Below are positions 28,134 through 36,548 of a DNA stretch of 64,000 bases, piece after piece. The position numbers and the translations under genes were made by a program. The notes beneath the pieces are model-generated. The model searched no databases. It worked only from the letters and a program-made list of their open reading frames with translations, and was not told the origin of the DNA. The DNA is taken from contig NZ_FRAA01000004.1 of the NCBI RefSeq assembly GCF_900142205.1, positions 407,136 to 471,135 of the forward strand. The letters run 5' to 3'. Source of the stretch: Reichenbachiella agariperforans (GTDB taxonomy: Bacteria > Bacteroidota > Bacteroidia > Cytophagales > Cyclobacteriaceae). Within the stretch, counting starts at the first letter, position 1; every line of letters begins with the position of its first letter.

Positions 28134-29129
28134 TTAGTAAATGGTCACTTTCTTTCCATCTATCTCATAGTCAAATTCATAAGCAAATGATAAACTCTCC
28201 ATCACCTTGGTGAGTGACGGGTTTTTGAAGTTGGCGGTGAATTGTTTTTGCGCACCATGCAATTGCGCCACATCGAATTCTACACCGTACCATCTAGACA
28301 GGGTTGTGAGAATCACATCAAAATTGGCGTCTTCCAAAACCAAATTTTGATCTGTCCATCCAAACACTGACAGTTCATTATCATCTATTATTTTCTTATT
28401 GAGCGACTGATCATCAGCGCTATACAATGCCATTTCTGCTGGCTTTAATATCACTTGGTTTTGGTTCACACGGCTGCTCACCGCTACTTTCCCTGTCTTC
28501 ACCGCTACGGCGATGTTGTCTTCTTCGGGATAGGATCGGACGTTAAACGAAGTGCCCAGTACCTGTACCATCACGTCGTTGGAGCTGATCCGAAACGGTT
28601 TCTTCTCATCTCGCGCCACATCAAAGAATGCTTCTCCTGTCAGGCTAACCTCTCTCGTTTTACTAGCAAAGGTTTTCGGGTAGGTCAACTTGCTACCCGC
28701 ATTGAGCTTGACCACACTACCATCAGGTAGTTCAAAGGTTAGCTTTTGGCCATAAGCCGCTTCCTTTTCGATGTACACGATCTCCTGCTGCACGATCATA
28801 GCGTCATCTTGACGGATGCCTGTCCGTGTCAACCAGATAAAAACAAGCCCTGCCGCTAACACCAACACCGCAGCTGTGCGCACACTATAACTCATCCATC
28901 TACGCACCGTGGTACGGTGCTGGACTGGCTCAGCAACAGCGGTCTGACGAACTTGCTGCATGACCCTATCCTTGGCAGAAGAAACATCCGCAGCAGACAA
29001 GTGCCACTCACTGACTATGTTTTCGAACACTTTTCGGTTAAGCGCATCTTTCTCCAACCAACGCTTTAGCTCTTGTGCCTCTGCGTTGGTCAATTCATTC
29101 TTTAAATACTTTGATATGAGTTGCTCCAT
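28134..29129 (-). CDS. FecR family anti-sigma factor
   Basis: 331 aa, inner-membrane protein that holds the ECF sigma factor inactive until signalled from outside. The cytoplasmic N-terminus (about 1-85) has the FecR pattern (ISKYLKNELTNAEAQELKRWL); one membrane helix follows (about 87-105; AAVLVLAAGLVFIWL). The periplasmic FecR domain (about 115-230) contains FELPDGSVVKLNAGSKL and VSLTGEAFFDVARDEKKPF, and the C-terminal DUF4974/STN-like domain (about 260-331) contains FDVILTTLSRWYGVEF. The last domain probably docks with the STN domain of the SusC protein made next. A terminator-like hairpin separates it from the sigma gene. Confidence 0.95.
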   Translation of the reverse strand: MEQLISKYLKNELTNAEAQELKRWLEKDALNRKVFENIVSEWHLSAADVSSAKDRVMQQVRQTAVAEPVQHRTTVRRWMSYSVRTAAVLVLAAGLVFIWLTRTGIRQDDAMIVQQEIVYIEKEAAYGQKLTFELPDGSVVKLNAGSKLTYPKTFASKTREVSLTGEAFFDVARDEKKPFRISSNDVMVQVLGTSFNVRSYPEEDNIAVAVKTGKVAVSSRVNQNQVILKPAEMALYSADDQSLNKKIIDDNELSVFGWTDQNLVLEDANFDVILTTLSRWYGVEFDVAQLHGAQKQFTANFKNPSLTKVMESLSFAYEFDYEIDGKKVTIY

Positions 29130-29230
29130 TTGTGTTTTTATCCTTACATATACAAAGAGCCAAATACACTATACTGCACGTAGACTCCTCGAATTATTTA
29201 CAATATTTTTAACTAATTGACCCAAAAAAG

Positions 29231-29272
29231 AAAATCCATCTAACAAAACAACTGTTTTGCTAGACGGATTTT
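29231..29272. terminator. Hairpin between sigma factor gene and fecR
   Basis: Imperfect 20-bp stem (AAAATCC..TCTA..CAAAACA with TGTTTTG..TAGA..GGATTTT) and a 2-nt apex, bounded by A/T tracts. In the minus direction it could end the sigma transcript, leaving fecR to its own promoter. Confidence 0.6.
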
Positions 29273-29292
29273 CAATATCGATTTTCTTGTGG

Positions 29293-29922
29293 TTACCTAT
29301 AAAAGCATAACCATAGACTGATAAGTAGCCCCGCTATAGACCCTAGGTGGGTAAAAAAGTGGTATATATTATCTGTGTCTTTGAAGTGTTCGCGCAGTTG
29401 AACTTTCAGCTTCTTGAGTACCTGATGGACATGCGTCTCGGCGGTTCTTTTGGTGATACCTAGCTCATCAGCGATCTCTTGGTAGGACTTGCCCTCCGTC
29501 CTAGCCATATCGTAGACCAATCGGCTATGTGGCGATAGCGTATCCAATATTCTCTCAATGATTTTGCCGAGTTCCTTGCCGAGTAGCAGACTCTCTGGAT
29601 CGATACTATCAGAGATCTGCAAGGTCTCATCATAGGTGCTGTAGCTAAAACGCTGCGGATCTTTGGACACTTGTCGAATGGCCAGATGCTTAACCGAAAC
29701 GTGTAGATACGAATTGAGCTCACGGATGCTGTCATAGTCGGGTTTGTTCTTCCATATATTGGTAAAAACTTCAGAAACGACATCTTCTGCCAATTGCTTG
29801 TTCTTAGTGATCGAAAAAGCATACCGAAACAAGCGTTCAAAATGAACGTCGTACACTTCTTCAAACCATTTGGTAAAATGATGCTCGCTATTCAATTCCC
29901 GGATATTGCTGTTCTTTTTCAA
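29293..29922 (-). CDS. ECF RNA polymerase sigma factor (Bacteroidota PUL type)
   Basis: 209 aa sigma-70 family factor, ECF class. Region 2 (about 20-90) has FERLFRYAFSITKNKQLAEDVVSEVFTNIW-type sequence (core: AEDVVSEVFTNIW); region 4 (about 125-180) has LSPHSRLVYDMARTEGKSYQEIA and the helix-turn-helix ELGITKRTAETHVHQVL. A hydrophobic C-terminal tail (about 190-209; LGSIAGLLISLWLCFY) may tether it to the inner membrane near FecR; such tails occur in PUL-linked ECF factors. It is the first gene of the mannan run and should drive it when FecR is triggered. A decayed sulfatase gene lies directly upstream in the same direction. Confidence 0.94.
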   Translation of the reverse strand: MKKNSNIRELNSEHHFTKWFEEVYDVHFERLFRYAFSITKNKQLAEDVVSEVFTNIWKNKPDYDSIRELNSYLHVSVKHLAIRQVSKDPQRFSYSTYDETLQISDSIDPESLLLGKELGKIIERILDTLSPHSRLVYDMARTEGKSYQEIADELGITKRTAETHVHQVLKKLKVQLREHFKDTDNIYHFFTHLGSIAGLLISLWLCFYR

Positions 29923-29978
29923 TTTACAAAATTTTAGACTTATTCATCTTGATCCATCGGCAGCTCCCTGCCTTAGTG

Positions 29979-30220
29979 CTACAGGTTGATTTCGTTCAAT
30001 TCTAATGTTAGGTCGCACAACTCCTGATGACTCCAACGATATTGGACGTGCGCATCAGTAGACAACCATACGCACTAATAGCGCGCTGTGAATGATCGTC
30101 CGACATGATAAAAATGATGTTAGGTCGCTGTGGTTGCTTAGCAGCCTGCTTTGGCTGACGACAGCCCATCACGGCACTGTCCCACACTGCTAAAGCAGCT
30201 ATAAATAGTCTTTTGTTCAT
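29979..30220 (-). pseudogene. Sulfatase remnant: N-terminus joined to C-terminus with most of the gene deleted
   Basis: From 30220 the frame reads a lipoprotein start (MNKRLFIAALAV, then VMGC) and the universal start of type I sulfatases: RPNIIFIMSDDHSQRAISAYG, followed by LMRTSNI (usual form LMRTPNID). It includes the two Asp of the metal site. At about 30037 the similarity stops. In the next frame the sequence resumes as RWSHQELCDLTLELNEINL and a stop at 29979-29981, which looks like the usual sulfatase tail (HxELYDLxxDPxExxNL). A full gene is about 1.4 kb, so over 1 kb is missing, including the Cys/Ser that becomes formylglycine. Not functional. Suggests the locus once handled a sulfated glycan. 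Confidence 0.82.
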
Positions 30221-30489
30221 AATATCTCATTTAAATCCCTACCATGCCTAGACAGAGAGGTTTTTCTCCTTTCACTAGAAAAGAAACTCGTTTATATCGT
30301 GAATTATAAATTATAGAAACGACAATCAAAGGAAGATTCGGTTGATTATCGACTGCCCGTGGGGAAGTTGGGCATTGTTAGATTTTTGAACAGTGACATC
30401 CAAAGAAAGTGATTTTTAATGTATAAAACAAAACTGACAAATTCGTCATTACTGGCGGTCTTATGTATTTTAGCTGCAAAACATACATC

Positions 30490-32253
30490 ATGAAACAAAC
30501 CATCCTTCTACTTCTAGCTACCTGTACATTCGCAACTACTTGGGCTCAGGAGCCTGTATGGATGGATCCCATCAGTAGAGCCTCTCAGTGGCAAGAATCC
30601 ATCTATTTGACCGCTTTTGCGACAGAAGAAATTCCCAAAAATGGAAGCCAATCGGATGCACAAGAAAAACTGTATCAGATGATCAAATCACAGCTATCTG
30701 ATGGCATACTCGTCTCTATCAACACCAAGACTGAGCTCAATATATCTATAGAAAATACTGCCACAGACGAGCGTCTCCAGCAGCGATCTACCTCCGTGTC
30801 TGATATGGATTTAGTTGGACTCAAACTTGACAATTACTACGACAAACGTAAAAAATCTCTCTACGCATTTGGCTATGTATCGATAGACGAACTAACTCAA
30901 TACAACAAAGGGATCATCTCTAAAAACAGTCTACAAATCCAACAAAACAATCAACAATATACCTCCACAAGCCAGAAACCTGAAAAAATCCGTTTGCTAA
31001 TCAACAACAAACAACTCCTCGAAAGCATACAAAAATCTATCAATGTCCTCAATGCGCTATCCAAACCACACGGCGCAGATATCCACCAACTCAAAATCAC
31101 CGCATCTGATAACAGCCAAAAACTAGATCAGTTGTTTGGCTCTGGAACTGTGACCGCCACGGATATCGTAACACGCCTCCATGGTGAGCTGCTCCTACAT
31201 CTCCCCACGGGCAGTTTGCCTCTGGTGAGGGCTTCCAAGTTCTCTTATAGTAGTTCTACCATCACCAGTCCATACAGTGACGCGCTAAATCACCAACTCA
31301 AAAATGCCCTATCAGAAGACAAACGAATCACTTTTTCTCCTGAGGGGAAAGGACAATTGGTTGGTCGCTTTTTTCAAAATTCGACCCAAACGGTATTTTC
31401 GGCCACTATCTCGGCTCCCAATCAAGACATCATCTCCACGACTACATTTGCTGTAGCGACCGACCTGATCGACACGCAAGGGCTGGCACTCCTGCCTACT
31501 CATTTTGAGGTGATTCCTAATCTATCCAACATACAGTTGTCAGCACCTAAGCGCCTGGCTATCAAACCAGCTGAATATGTAAGTCACCCTTTAACTGTGT
31601 CTTGTTCGCTGGATGGAAAATTAATGCCTAACGTGCCTATCGATATCATTTTGGAAAAAAGTGGCAAACAGAAAATCTACCAGATCACAACTTCTTCAAT
31701 GGGTCAAGCCCATTTCAATCTGGACAATTCGATGGTCGTTCCAGGTGAAACCTACTTGGCAAAAATCGCTCTGAACCTAGGACAATACCTGTCGCTTTCT
31801 CCTCAAAACAGTTTTCTAAAAGAAGTACAATCCAATCAAAAGACACCTGAGACCAGTACAGAGCTTGTAATCAAAAGTCCTACAGTGTATGTTCAAAGCA
31901 GTGAAGTCGGCATTAGTAGTCCGCTCCGCATCAAGGTAATCGAACCCGCCATCAAAAGTGGGTTGTCGGATTTACACTACTCCTTTGTCAACGACGATGC
32001 GTCGTCAGACTATGACCTCATCATAGAAGCTATCGCGCGCAAAGGTCAAACTGGCGAGATTGCCACCCTCGCCTATATCGATGCTACGGTATCTCTGATA
32101 GATAAATTGACAGGAAAAGAAATCTATAAAAACTCCTTTTTTGACATCAAGGGCATAGGTGCTACCCATGATGATGCACAGGCCAAAGCATTTCAACGAG
32201 CAAAGACTCAAATCGTCGATGACATCACCTACAACCTAGAATACAAGCGTTAA
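30490..32253 (+). CDS. LPP20-like exported protein of unknown function
   Basis: Start chosen at 30490 for a clean signal peptide (MKQTILLLLATCTFATTWAQ); an upstream ATG at 30463 would add nine residues. About 587 aa. The N-terminal part (about 25-130) resembles the LPP20/FlgP-type domain of envelope proteins: PVWMDPISRASQW, then YLTAFATEEI and a VGLKLDNYYDKRKKSLYAFGYVSI-like block (core: KLDNYYDKRKKSLYAFG). The middle contains a possible CsgG/TolB-like segment, and the last 100 residues (DYDLIIEAIARKGQTG, then LTGKEIYKNSF) look like a LPP20/TolB repeat. It faces the CsgG-like gene across a 14-bp tandem repeat. Probably periplasmic or outer-membrane facing; no enzyme motif. Confidence 0.7.
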   Translation: MKQTILLLLATCTFATTWAQEPVWMDPISRASQWQESIYLTAFATEEIPKNGSQSDAQEKLYQMIKSQLSDGILVSINTKTELNISIENTATDERLQQRSTSVSDMDLVGLKLDNYYDKRKKSLYAFGYVSIDELTQYNKGIISKNSLQIQQNNQQYTSTSQKPEKIRLLINNKQLLESIQKSINVLNALSKPHGADIHQLKITASDNSQKLDQLFGSGTVTATDIVTRLHGELLLHLPTGSLPLVRASKFSYSSSTITSPYSDALNHQLKNALSEDKRITFSPEGKGQLVGRFFQNSTQTVFSATISAPNQDIISTTTFAVATDLIDTQGLALLPTHFEVIPNLSNIQLSAPKRLAIKPAEYVSHPLTVSCSLDGKLMPNVPIDIILEKSGKQKIYQITTSSMGQAHFNLDNSMVVPGETYLAKIALNLGQYLSLSPQNSFLKEVQSNQKTPETSTELVIKSPTVYVQSSEVGISSPLRIKVIEPAIKSGLSDLHYSFVNDDASSDYDLIIEAIARKGQTGEIATLAYIDATVSLIDKLTGKEIYKNSFFDIKGIGATHDDAQAKAFQRAKTQIVDDITYNLEYKR

Positions 32254-32326
32254 TTTGGATCCCTTAGGAACCCACACCTGTCTTACCAAGGGGACTTTAA
32301 CTCCATTGATGCCTCTAAAGTTCAAT

Positions 32327-32407
32327 CTTGATTCTAGGTTCTTGATTCTAGGTTCTTGATTCTAGGTTCTTGATTCTAGGTTCTTGATTCTAGGTTCTTG
32401 ATTCTAA
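32327..32407. repeat. 14-bp tandem repeat (five perfect copies plus a partial)
   Basis: CTTGATTCTAGGTT repeats without error at 32327, 32341, 32355, 32369 and 32383; a sixth copy from 32397 keeps its first ten bases. The partial copy runs into the stop codon (TTA, 32408-32410) of the CsgG-like gene. The unit is not a multiple of 3, but it lies outside both reading frames. Confidence 0.97.
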
Positions 32408-33799
32408 TTACTGCGAAACTTCTGTGGCATATTTAGCTACTCTATCAATCATGATAGACGCCACTTTACTCCCGGCAGTATTGGTCAGCCCTGCTTCGCT
32501 CACGTATTCGACCTCTTTTTGGTTCACTCTAGGAATCGCTCGCTTGTCCCCAGATTCATAGGCGTACCAAGTACCAGACCATTTGGAAGTATAAGAGACC
32601 TCATCTACTGCGATAATGCGCCCCGTTGTGACATCTACAATCTTGAAAGTCGCCGAAACTGTAGAGCGTGCAATCTTATTCTCTTCGCTCATCTTGACGG
32701 TCACCTCTTCTTTGATATCTCGCGTTTTCTCTTTGCCATCTTCAGTATATGTTTCTTCACCGACTTTCACCTTTTTAGAGTAGCTACGAGATACTCCATC
32801 CAACCTTTCCTTCTCAAAAGTAGCCTGAGTCACTTTGCCGATCATGATCGAATTAACCCCAACCAGTTCTCCGAGATCGGCAGTCGTACCTTCGGCCATC
32901 AGACCTGAGATACTTAATTTTTGCTCTTCCAATATTCGGTTCAAAGCATCTCTATCCAGCACTTCGAAAAACTCATACACATCTCCGCGACTCGAAAAGT
33001 AAGACAAAATATCATAGGTAATACTCCCCGCTACGTTATTGCCACTATTGGCGATATTCTCGAAATCAGACAACCCCAGCCGTGTCGTTCCTAGCTTTCT
33101 AGTCGTCGCATAGCGATCCTTTGCATCTCTATAGTTGTCCACATACTCATAGGCATAGCGAAAGCTCTTCGCGGCTTCTTTGTTAGAAGCTAGATCTTGC
33201 CCTTGCGATTGTTCTCGCCCCTTAGCATAATGCATCGCCGCAGCAGCCTCGATCGCTTCGTCCAGTGCCTCTTTAGCAGCCTTGAGGTCGGCACTCACAT
33301 CTTTGAGATCCAAATCCAAATCGGAATCCTTCTTTTTCGCTGCTTCAAACTTCTCAGGATTGGTGGTTTTGAGCACCATGTTATACTTTTTGATGACAGT
33401 ATAAAAATTCACAATCTCCGCACGCTGATTAACCGTTTCGTCATCGACGAACACTGCACTTGACTTTTTCAACTCATCGATCGTCAAGAGATTGCTGTTG
33501 GTGACCCACTCATAGTTGATCCGAAGCAACTCTTGTAGATCAGAGATTGAGCCTTTTCTATTCGCTATTTTGAGTCCTGTCGCAGCATTGATCAACCCTA
33601 GGCTTGGCGTAAAACGCTCCGGGACGTCCGCATCTTCGAATGCACTTTTTCCAGAGTCAAAGTTTCTTTTGGCTTCTCGCTCGTAGTAGTTTTCGCCCTC
33701 ATCTCCTTTTACATCGAAAGAATAGAGCTTAAATGTTTTTTGCGCATAGGAAGACAATGACAAAAAATGGATCAGTAGGAGGGCAACAAAAGTTCTCAT
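32408..33799 (-). CDS. CsgG/HfaB-like exported protein
   Basis: Start chosen at 33799 for the signal peptide MRTFVALLLIHFLSLSSYAQ; the frame extends 10 codons upstream. About 463 aa. The C-terminal half has the CsgG-family core: FFEVLDRDALNRILEEQKLS, then LVGVNSIMIGKVTQ and TVSATFKIVDVTTGRIIAVDE, as in outer-membrane curli and holdfast secretion channels. The N-terminal half is unlike CsgG and holds an Ala/Lys/Asp-rich coiled-coil stretch (about 155-200). No lipobox, so it may be periplasmic rather than a lipidated pore. Convergent with the LPP20-like gene; the two families often occur together, and may form an envelope complex. Curli subunits are not encoded nearby. Confidence 0.75.
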   Translation of the reverse strand: MRTFVALLLIHFLSLSSYAQKTFKLYSFDVKGDEGENYYEREAKRNFDSGKSAFEDADVPERFTPSLGLINAATGLKIANRKGSISDLQELLRINYEWVTNSNLLTIDELKKSSAVFVDDETVNQRAEIVNFYTVIKKYNMVLKTTNPEKFEAAKKKDSDLDLDLKDVSADLKAAKEALDEAIEAAAAMHYAKGREQSQGQDLASNKEAAKSFRYAYEYVDNYRDAKDRYATTRKLGTTRLGLSDFENIANSGNNVAGSITYDILSYFSSRGDVYEFFEVLDRDALNRILEEQKLSISGLMAEGTTADLGELVGVNSIMIGKVTQATFEKERLDGVSRSYSKKVKVGEETYTEDGKEKTRDIKEEVTVKMSEENKIARSTVSATFKIVDVTTGRIIAVDEVSYTSKWSGTWYAYESGDKRAIPRVNQKEVEYVSEAGLTNTAGSKVASIMIDRVAKYATEVSQ

Positions 33800-33897
33800 G
33801 TATTGCGGTTTGGCAAGGTTAAAGTTCAACTATCACCGCTAAAATATCCATTTTACTTGATATTCTATCCAATCTCCAGAAGGTGATTTTGTAACAA

Positions 33898-34941
33898 CTA
33901 CCGCTCAGTGTATTCGATATTTTGTTTAGTAATGAGTTCCAACGGCATGTACTGCTCCATGGGCACACTGGTTTTCAGCATTAGGTGTTTATAGAGACTT
34001 TGTACTGCCAGATATCCTTGCATTTTTGGTTTTTGGTGGATCACGAAATCTATCGTACCATCCTCCATCAGTTTGATATTCGGATCAACCAAATCATAGC
34101 CCACCATCCTCAACTGCAACTGCTCTCTATAATCAGCCAGCGCAGCTGCTACTAAATAAGAACGAGAGTTTGGGACGAAAACATGAACAGGCCGCCGCTC
34201 TTCTACTAACTGCCTCCTCAACATCTCCACTGTCACTTGGTCACGCGCTAGATTCACCTCTCTGATGGAGTCCTTTGCTCTCCCTACCGATTCGTAATAT
34301 GCCCTGAGCCCTGCCACCCGCTCTTGGATCGCTTGATTTTTCAGGTCATTGGCAGTAGCCGTCACGACACAACAAACATAGTCTTTGATATAGCCTCGAT
34401 CCAGCAAACTACCTGCCAGCATTCCGCTCTGATATGCATCCTGTCCCACAAAAGAAAGTTGCCCCACCTCGGGGATATTAGAATCCACAAACACAAATGG
34501 CACCCCGCTATCCTGCAATTGGTGTAGCGCTTCGTCACCTGCTTTGAGAAAAATAGGCGTAAGGATCAACCCGTCAGGTTCACTCTCTAGAACCGTTTGG
34601 AGCACTGTAGTCACATCGGTACTCGCTTCTCGTTGTACGCTGTATTCTTTGACCTCAAACCCCAACGCTGCATGTTCGGCGATTCCTTCTTGTATACCTT
34701 CACTCTGCTTTTTCCAGTAATAATTATCCTCTGGCAATAACACCGCTATGGTAAAAGCCCGGTTGAGCCGTAAACTCCTCGCGTAGACATTCGAAGAATA
34801 GTTGCCTTCCTCCGCAATCTGTAGTACCCGCTGACGTGTGGCCTCTGCCACCCTACCTCGGTTGTGAAACACCCGATCCACCGTACCGATTGACACACCC
34901 GCTTTCTTGGCGATTTCTTTAATGGTAATCTTTTCTGCCAT
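33898..34941 (-). CDS. LacI family transcriptional regulator
   Basis: 347 aa. N-terminal LacI helix-turn-helix (ITIKEIAKKAGVSIGTVDRV, then FHNRGRVAEATRQRVL) with the minor-groove hinge region (YSSNVYARSLRL), then a periplasmic-binding-protein-like effector domain (about 65-340; IAVLLPEDNYYWKKQSEGI, then LILTPIF and FVFVDSNIP). The IGTVDRV recognition helix is the Bacteroidota type, which replaces the usual VSRV. Divergent from uxaB-uxaA with 185 bp between the starts, holding two GTTAACGT sites. It most likely represses hexuronate breakdown and is released by a uronate or its product; the true effector is not readable. Confidence 0.93.
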   Translation of the reverse strand: MAEKITIKEIAKKAGVSIGTVDRVFHNRGRVAEATRQRVLQIAEEGNYSSNVYARSLRLNRAFTIAVLLPEDNYYWKKQSEGIQEGIAEHAALGFEVKEYSVQREASTDVTTVLQTVLESEPDGLILTPIFLKAGDEALHQLQDSGVPFVFVDSNIPEVGQLSFVGQDAYQSGMLAGSLLDRGYIKDYVCCVVTATANDLKNQAIQERVAGLRAYYESVGRAKDSIREVNLARDQVTVEMLRRQLVEERRPVHVFVPNSRSYLVAAALADYREQLQLRMVGYDLVDPNIKLMEDGTIDFVIHQKPKMQGYLAVQSLYKHLMLKTSVPMEQYMPLELITKQNIEYTER

Positions 34942-34986
34942 CTGACTAAATCAAAAAATTATTCTTCAATATTGATTGCAATATAC

Positions 34987-35067
34987 TACATTTGCGTATA
35001 GAGTTAACGTACACGCTATAGAACCTTGATGAGAAAAGGTTTTTTTAAATACAATTTGCGTTAACGT
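34987..35067 (+). promoter_or_regulatory. uxa control region: two TTTGCG..GTTAACGT modules
   Basis: TACATTTG (34987-34994) fits the -7 consensus TAnnTTTG and is followed by GTTAACGT at 35003-35010. A second module, TACAATTTGCG followed directly by GTTAACGT (35060-35067), lies 57 bp downstream, 60 bp before the uxaB start. CGTTAACG is a perfect 8-bp palindrome and is a plausible half-centred LacI-family operator. Confidence 0.55.
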
Positions 35068-35126
35068 CCACTCAAAGAATTAAGACCGTATTGACATTCG
35101 ATATATCAACTTTAGAAGACAAAAAA

Positions 35127-36548
35127 ATGAAAGCACTAAACAGAACAACAGCAGAGACTCCAGCACTCCCTATCAAAGTACTCCAATTCGGCGAAGGAAA
35201 CTTCCTCCGTGCGTTTGCAGACTGGATGATCGACCTCATGAATGAACAGCATGGATACAACCATGGGGTAGCAGTCGTACAGCCCATCGCTCAGGGAATG
35301 ACAGATATGCTCCGCAAACAAGACAGTCTCTATCACCACATCTACCGTGGACTCCAAGACGGCAAAGCCATCAGCGAAACGCGATTGATCAATTGCATCC
35401 AGCAATCCATCGATCCATTCACAATGCCTGATGCATATCACGCACTTGCCACACTAGACGAGCTGGAAATCGTGATTTCTAATACGACCGAGGCTGGTAT
35501 CGTTTTTCAAGCAGACGACCAACCAACTAACGGACAACTCGCAGCTACTTTCCCCGGCAAAGTCACACAACTCTTGCAGCAAAGGTTTGAGCACTTCAGT
35601 GGACAAGCCGACAAAGGGTTAAAATTCATCCCAGTAGAGCTTATCGACAAGAATGGCGAGAAGCTCAAAGAAGCCATTCTGAATTATGCCGCTAGCTGGA
35701 AATTATCAAACGAATTTGTACAATGGGTAGAGCAAAACTGTCACTTTGCAAACACCCTCGTGGATCGTATCGTCCCTGGCTATCCTAGAGATGAAGTCAA
35801 AACCATCCAAGAAGCAGTAGGCTATGAAGACAACCTCATTGTATCATCCGAGATATTCCATCTATGGGTGATCGAAGGCAATGAAGCCATCCGAAAAGCA
35901 TTCCCTGCGGACAAATGTGGTCTCAATGTCATCTATACCAAAGACCTGTCTCCATACAGAACGAGAAAAGTCAGAATCCTAAACGGCGCGCATACCTCCA
36001 TGGTGCCTGTTGGTCTACTCAATGGATTAGAAACCGTCAAGGAGAGTGTAGAAAGCGATACAGTAGGAGAATTCGTAAGACAAATCATCTTCGAAGAAAT
36101 CGCACCAACCATCGACCTACCAAAGACAGAGCTAGAAGCATATGCCGAGGAAGTTTTAGAGCGATTCAAAAACCCATACATCCGTCATGAGCTCAAATCT
36201 ATCGCCCTTAATTCCATCTCAAAGTTCAAAGTAAGAGTACTGCCCTCGCTGCTCGATAGTTTAGCGACTCAGGGCACTTTGCCGAGTGGTTTGGTCGTGG
36301 CATTTACGCATTTGATTCACCTATACACCAGTGATTTTGAGATTCAAGACAATGAAGAAGTCAAAAATTTCTTCGGAGAATTGAAAGGAAAATCAGCACA
36401 AGACATCATTACAGCAGTCTTATCCAATACAGGTTTTTGGGATCAAGACCTCACTAAAACCGAAGGGTTGGCAGCACGTATGACTGAGCACCTAGACCAA
36501 CTCCAATCCGGCGCAACTATCTCTTCATTTCTATCCAAAAAAGCATGA
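35127..36548 (+). CDS. uxaB: Tagaturonate reductase (altronate oxidoreductase)
   Basis: Start placed at 35127 (MKALNRTTAETPAL); a TTG 36 bp upstream is in frame but gives an unlikely extension. About 473 aa, cytoplasmic, of the mannitol dehydrogenase family. It reduces D-tagaturonate to D-altronate with NADH in galacturonate breakdown. IKVLQFGEGNFLRAFADWM is the nucleotide-binding start; the core has TEAGIVFQ, KGLKFIPVELIDKNGEKLK, NTLVDRIVPGYP and the catalytic-Lys block YRTRKVRILNGAHTSMVP (conserved K and NGAH). UxaA overlaps its stop by 4 bp. Isomerase uxaC is not in the window. Confidence 0.94.
   Translation: MKALNRTTAETPALPIKVLQFGEGNFLRAFADWMIDLMNEQHGYNHGVAVVQPIAQGMTDMLRKQDSLYHHIYRGLQDGKAISETRLINCIQQSIDPFTMPDAYHALATLDELEIVISNTTEAGIVFQADDQPTNGQLAATFPGKVTQLLQQRFEHFSGQADKGLKFIPVELIDKNGEKLKEAILNYAASWKLSNEFVQWVEQNCHFANTLVDRIVPGYPRDEVKTIQEAVGYEDNLIVSSEIFHLWVIEGNEAIRKAFPADKCGLNVIYTKDLSPYRTRKVRILNGAHTSMVPVGLLNGLETVKESVESDTVGEFVRQIIFEEIAPTIDLPKTELEAYAEEVLERFKNPYIRHELKSIALNSISKFKVRVLPSLLDSLATQGTLPSGLVVAFTHLIHLYTSDFEIQDNEEVKNFFGELKGKSAQDIITAVLSNTGFWDQDLTKTEGLAARMTEHLDQLQSGATISSFLSKKA

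Noticed and set aside
32327..32410. CRISPR-like array
   Set aside because: Units are head-to-tail with no spacers, 14 bp long, and no cas genes are near.
35091..35126. TTG start 36 bp upstream for uxaB
   Set aside because: The extra residues match nothing in the family, and the ATG at 35127 sits at the expected N-terminus.
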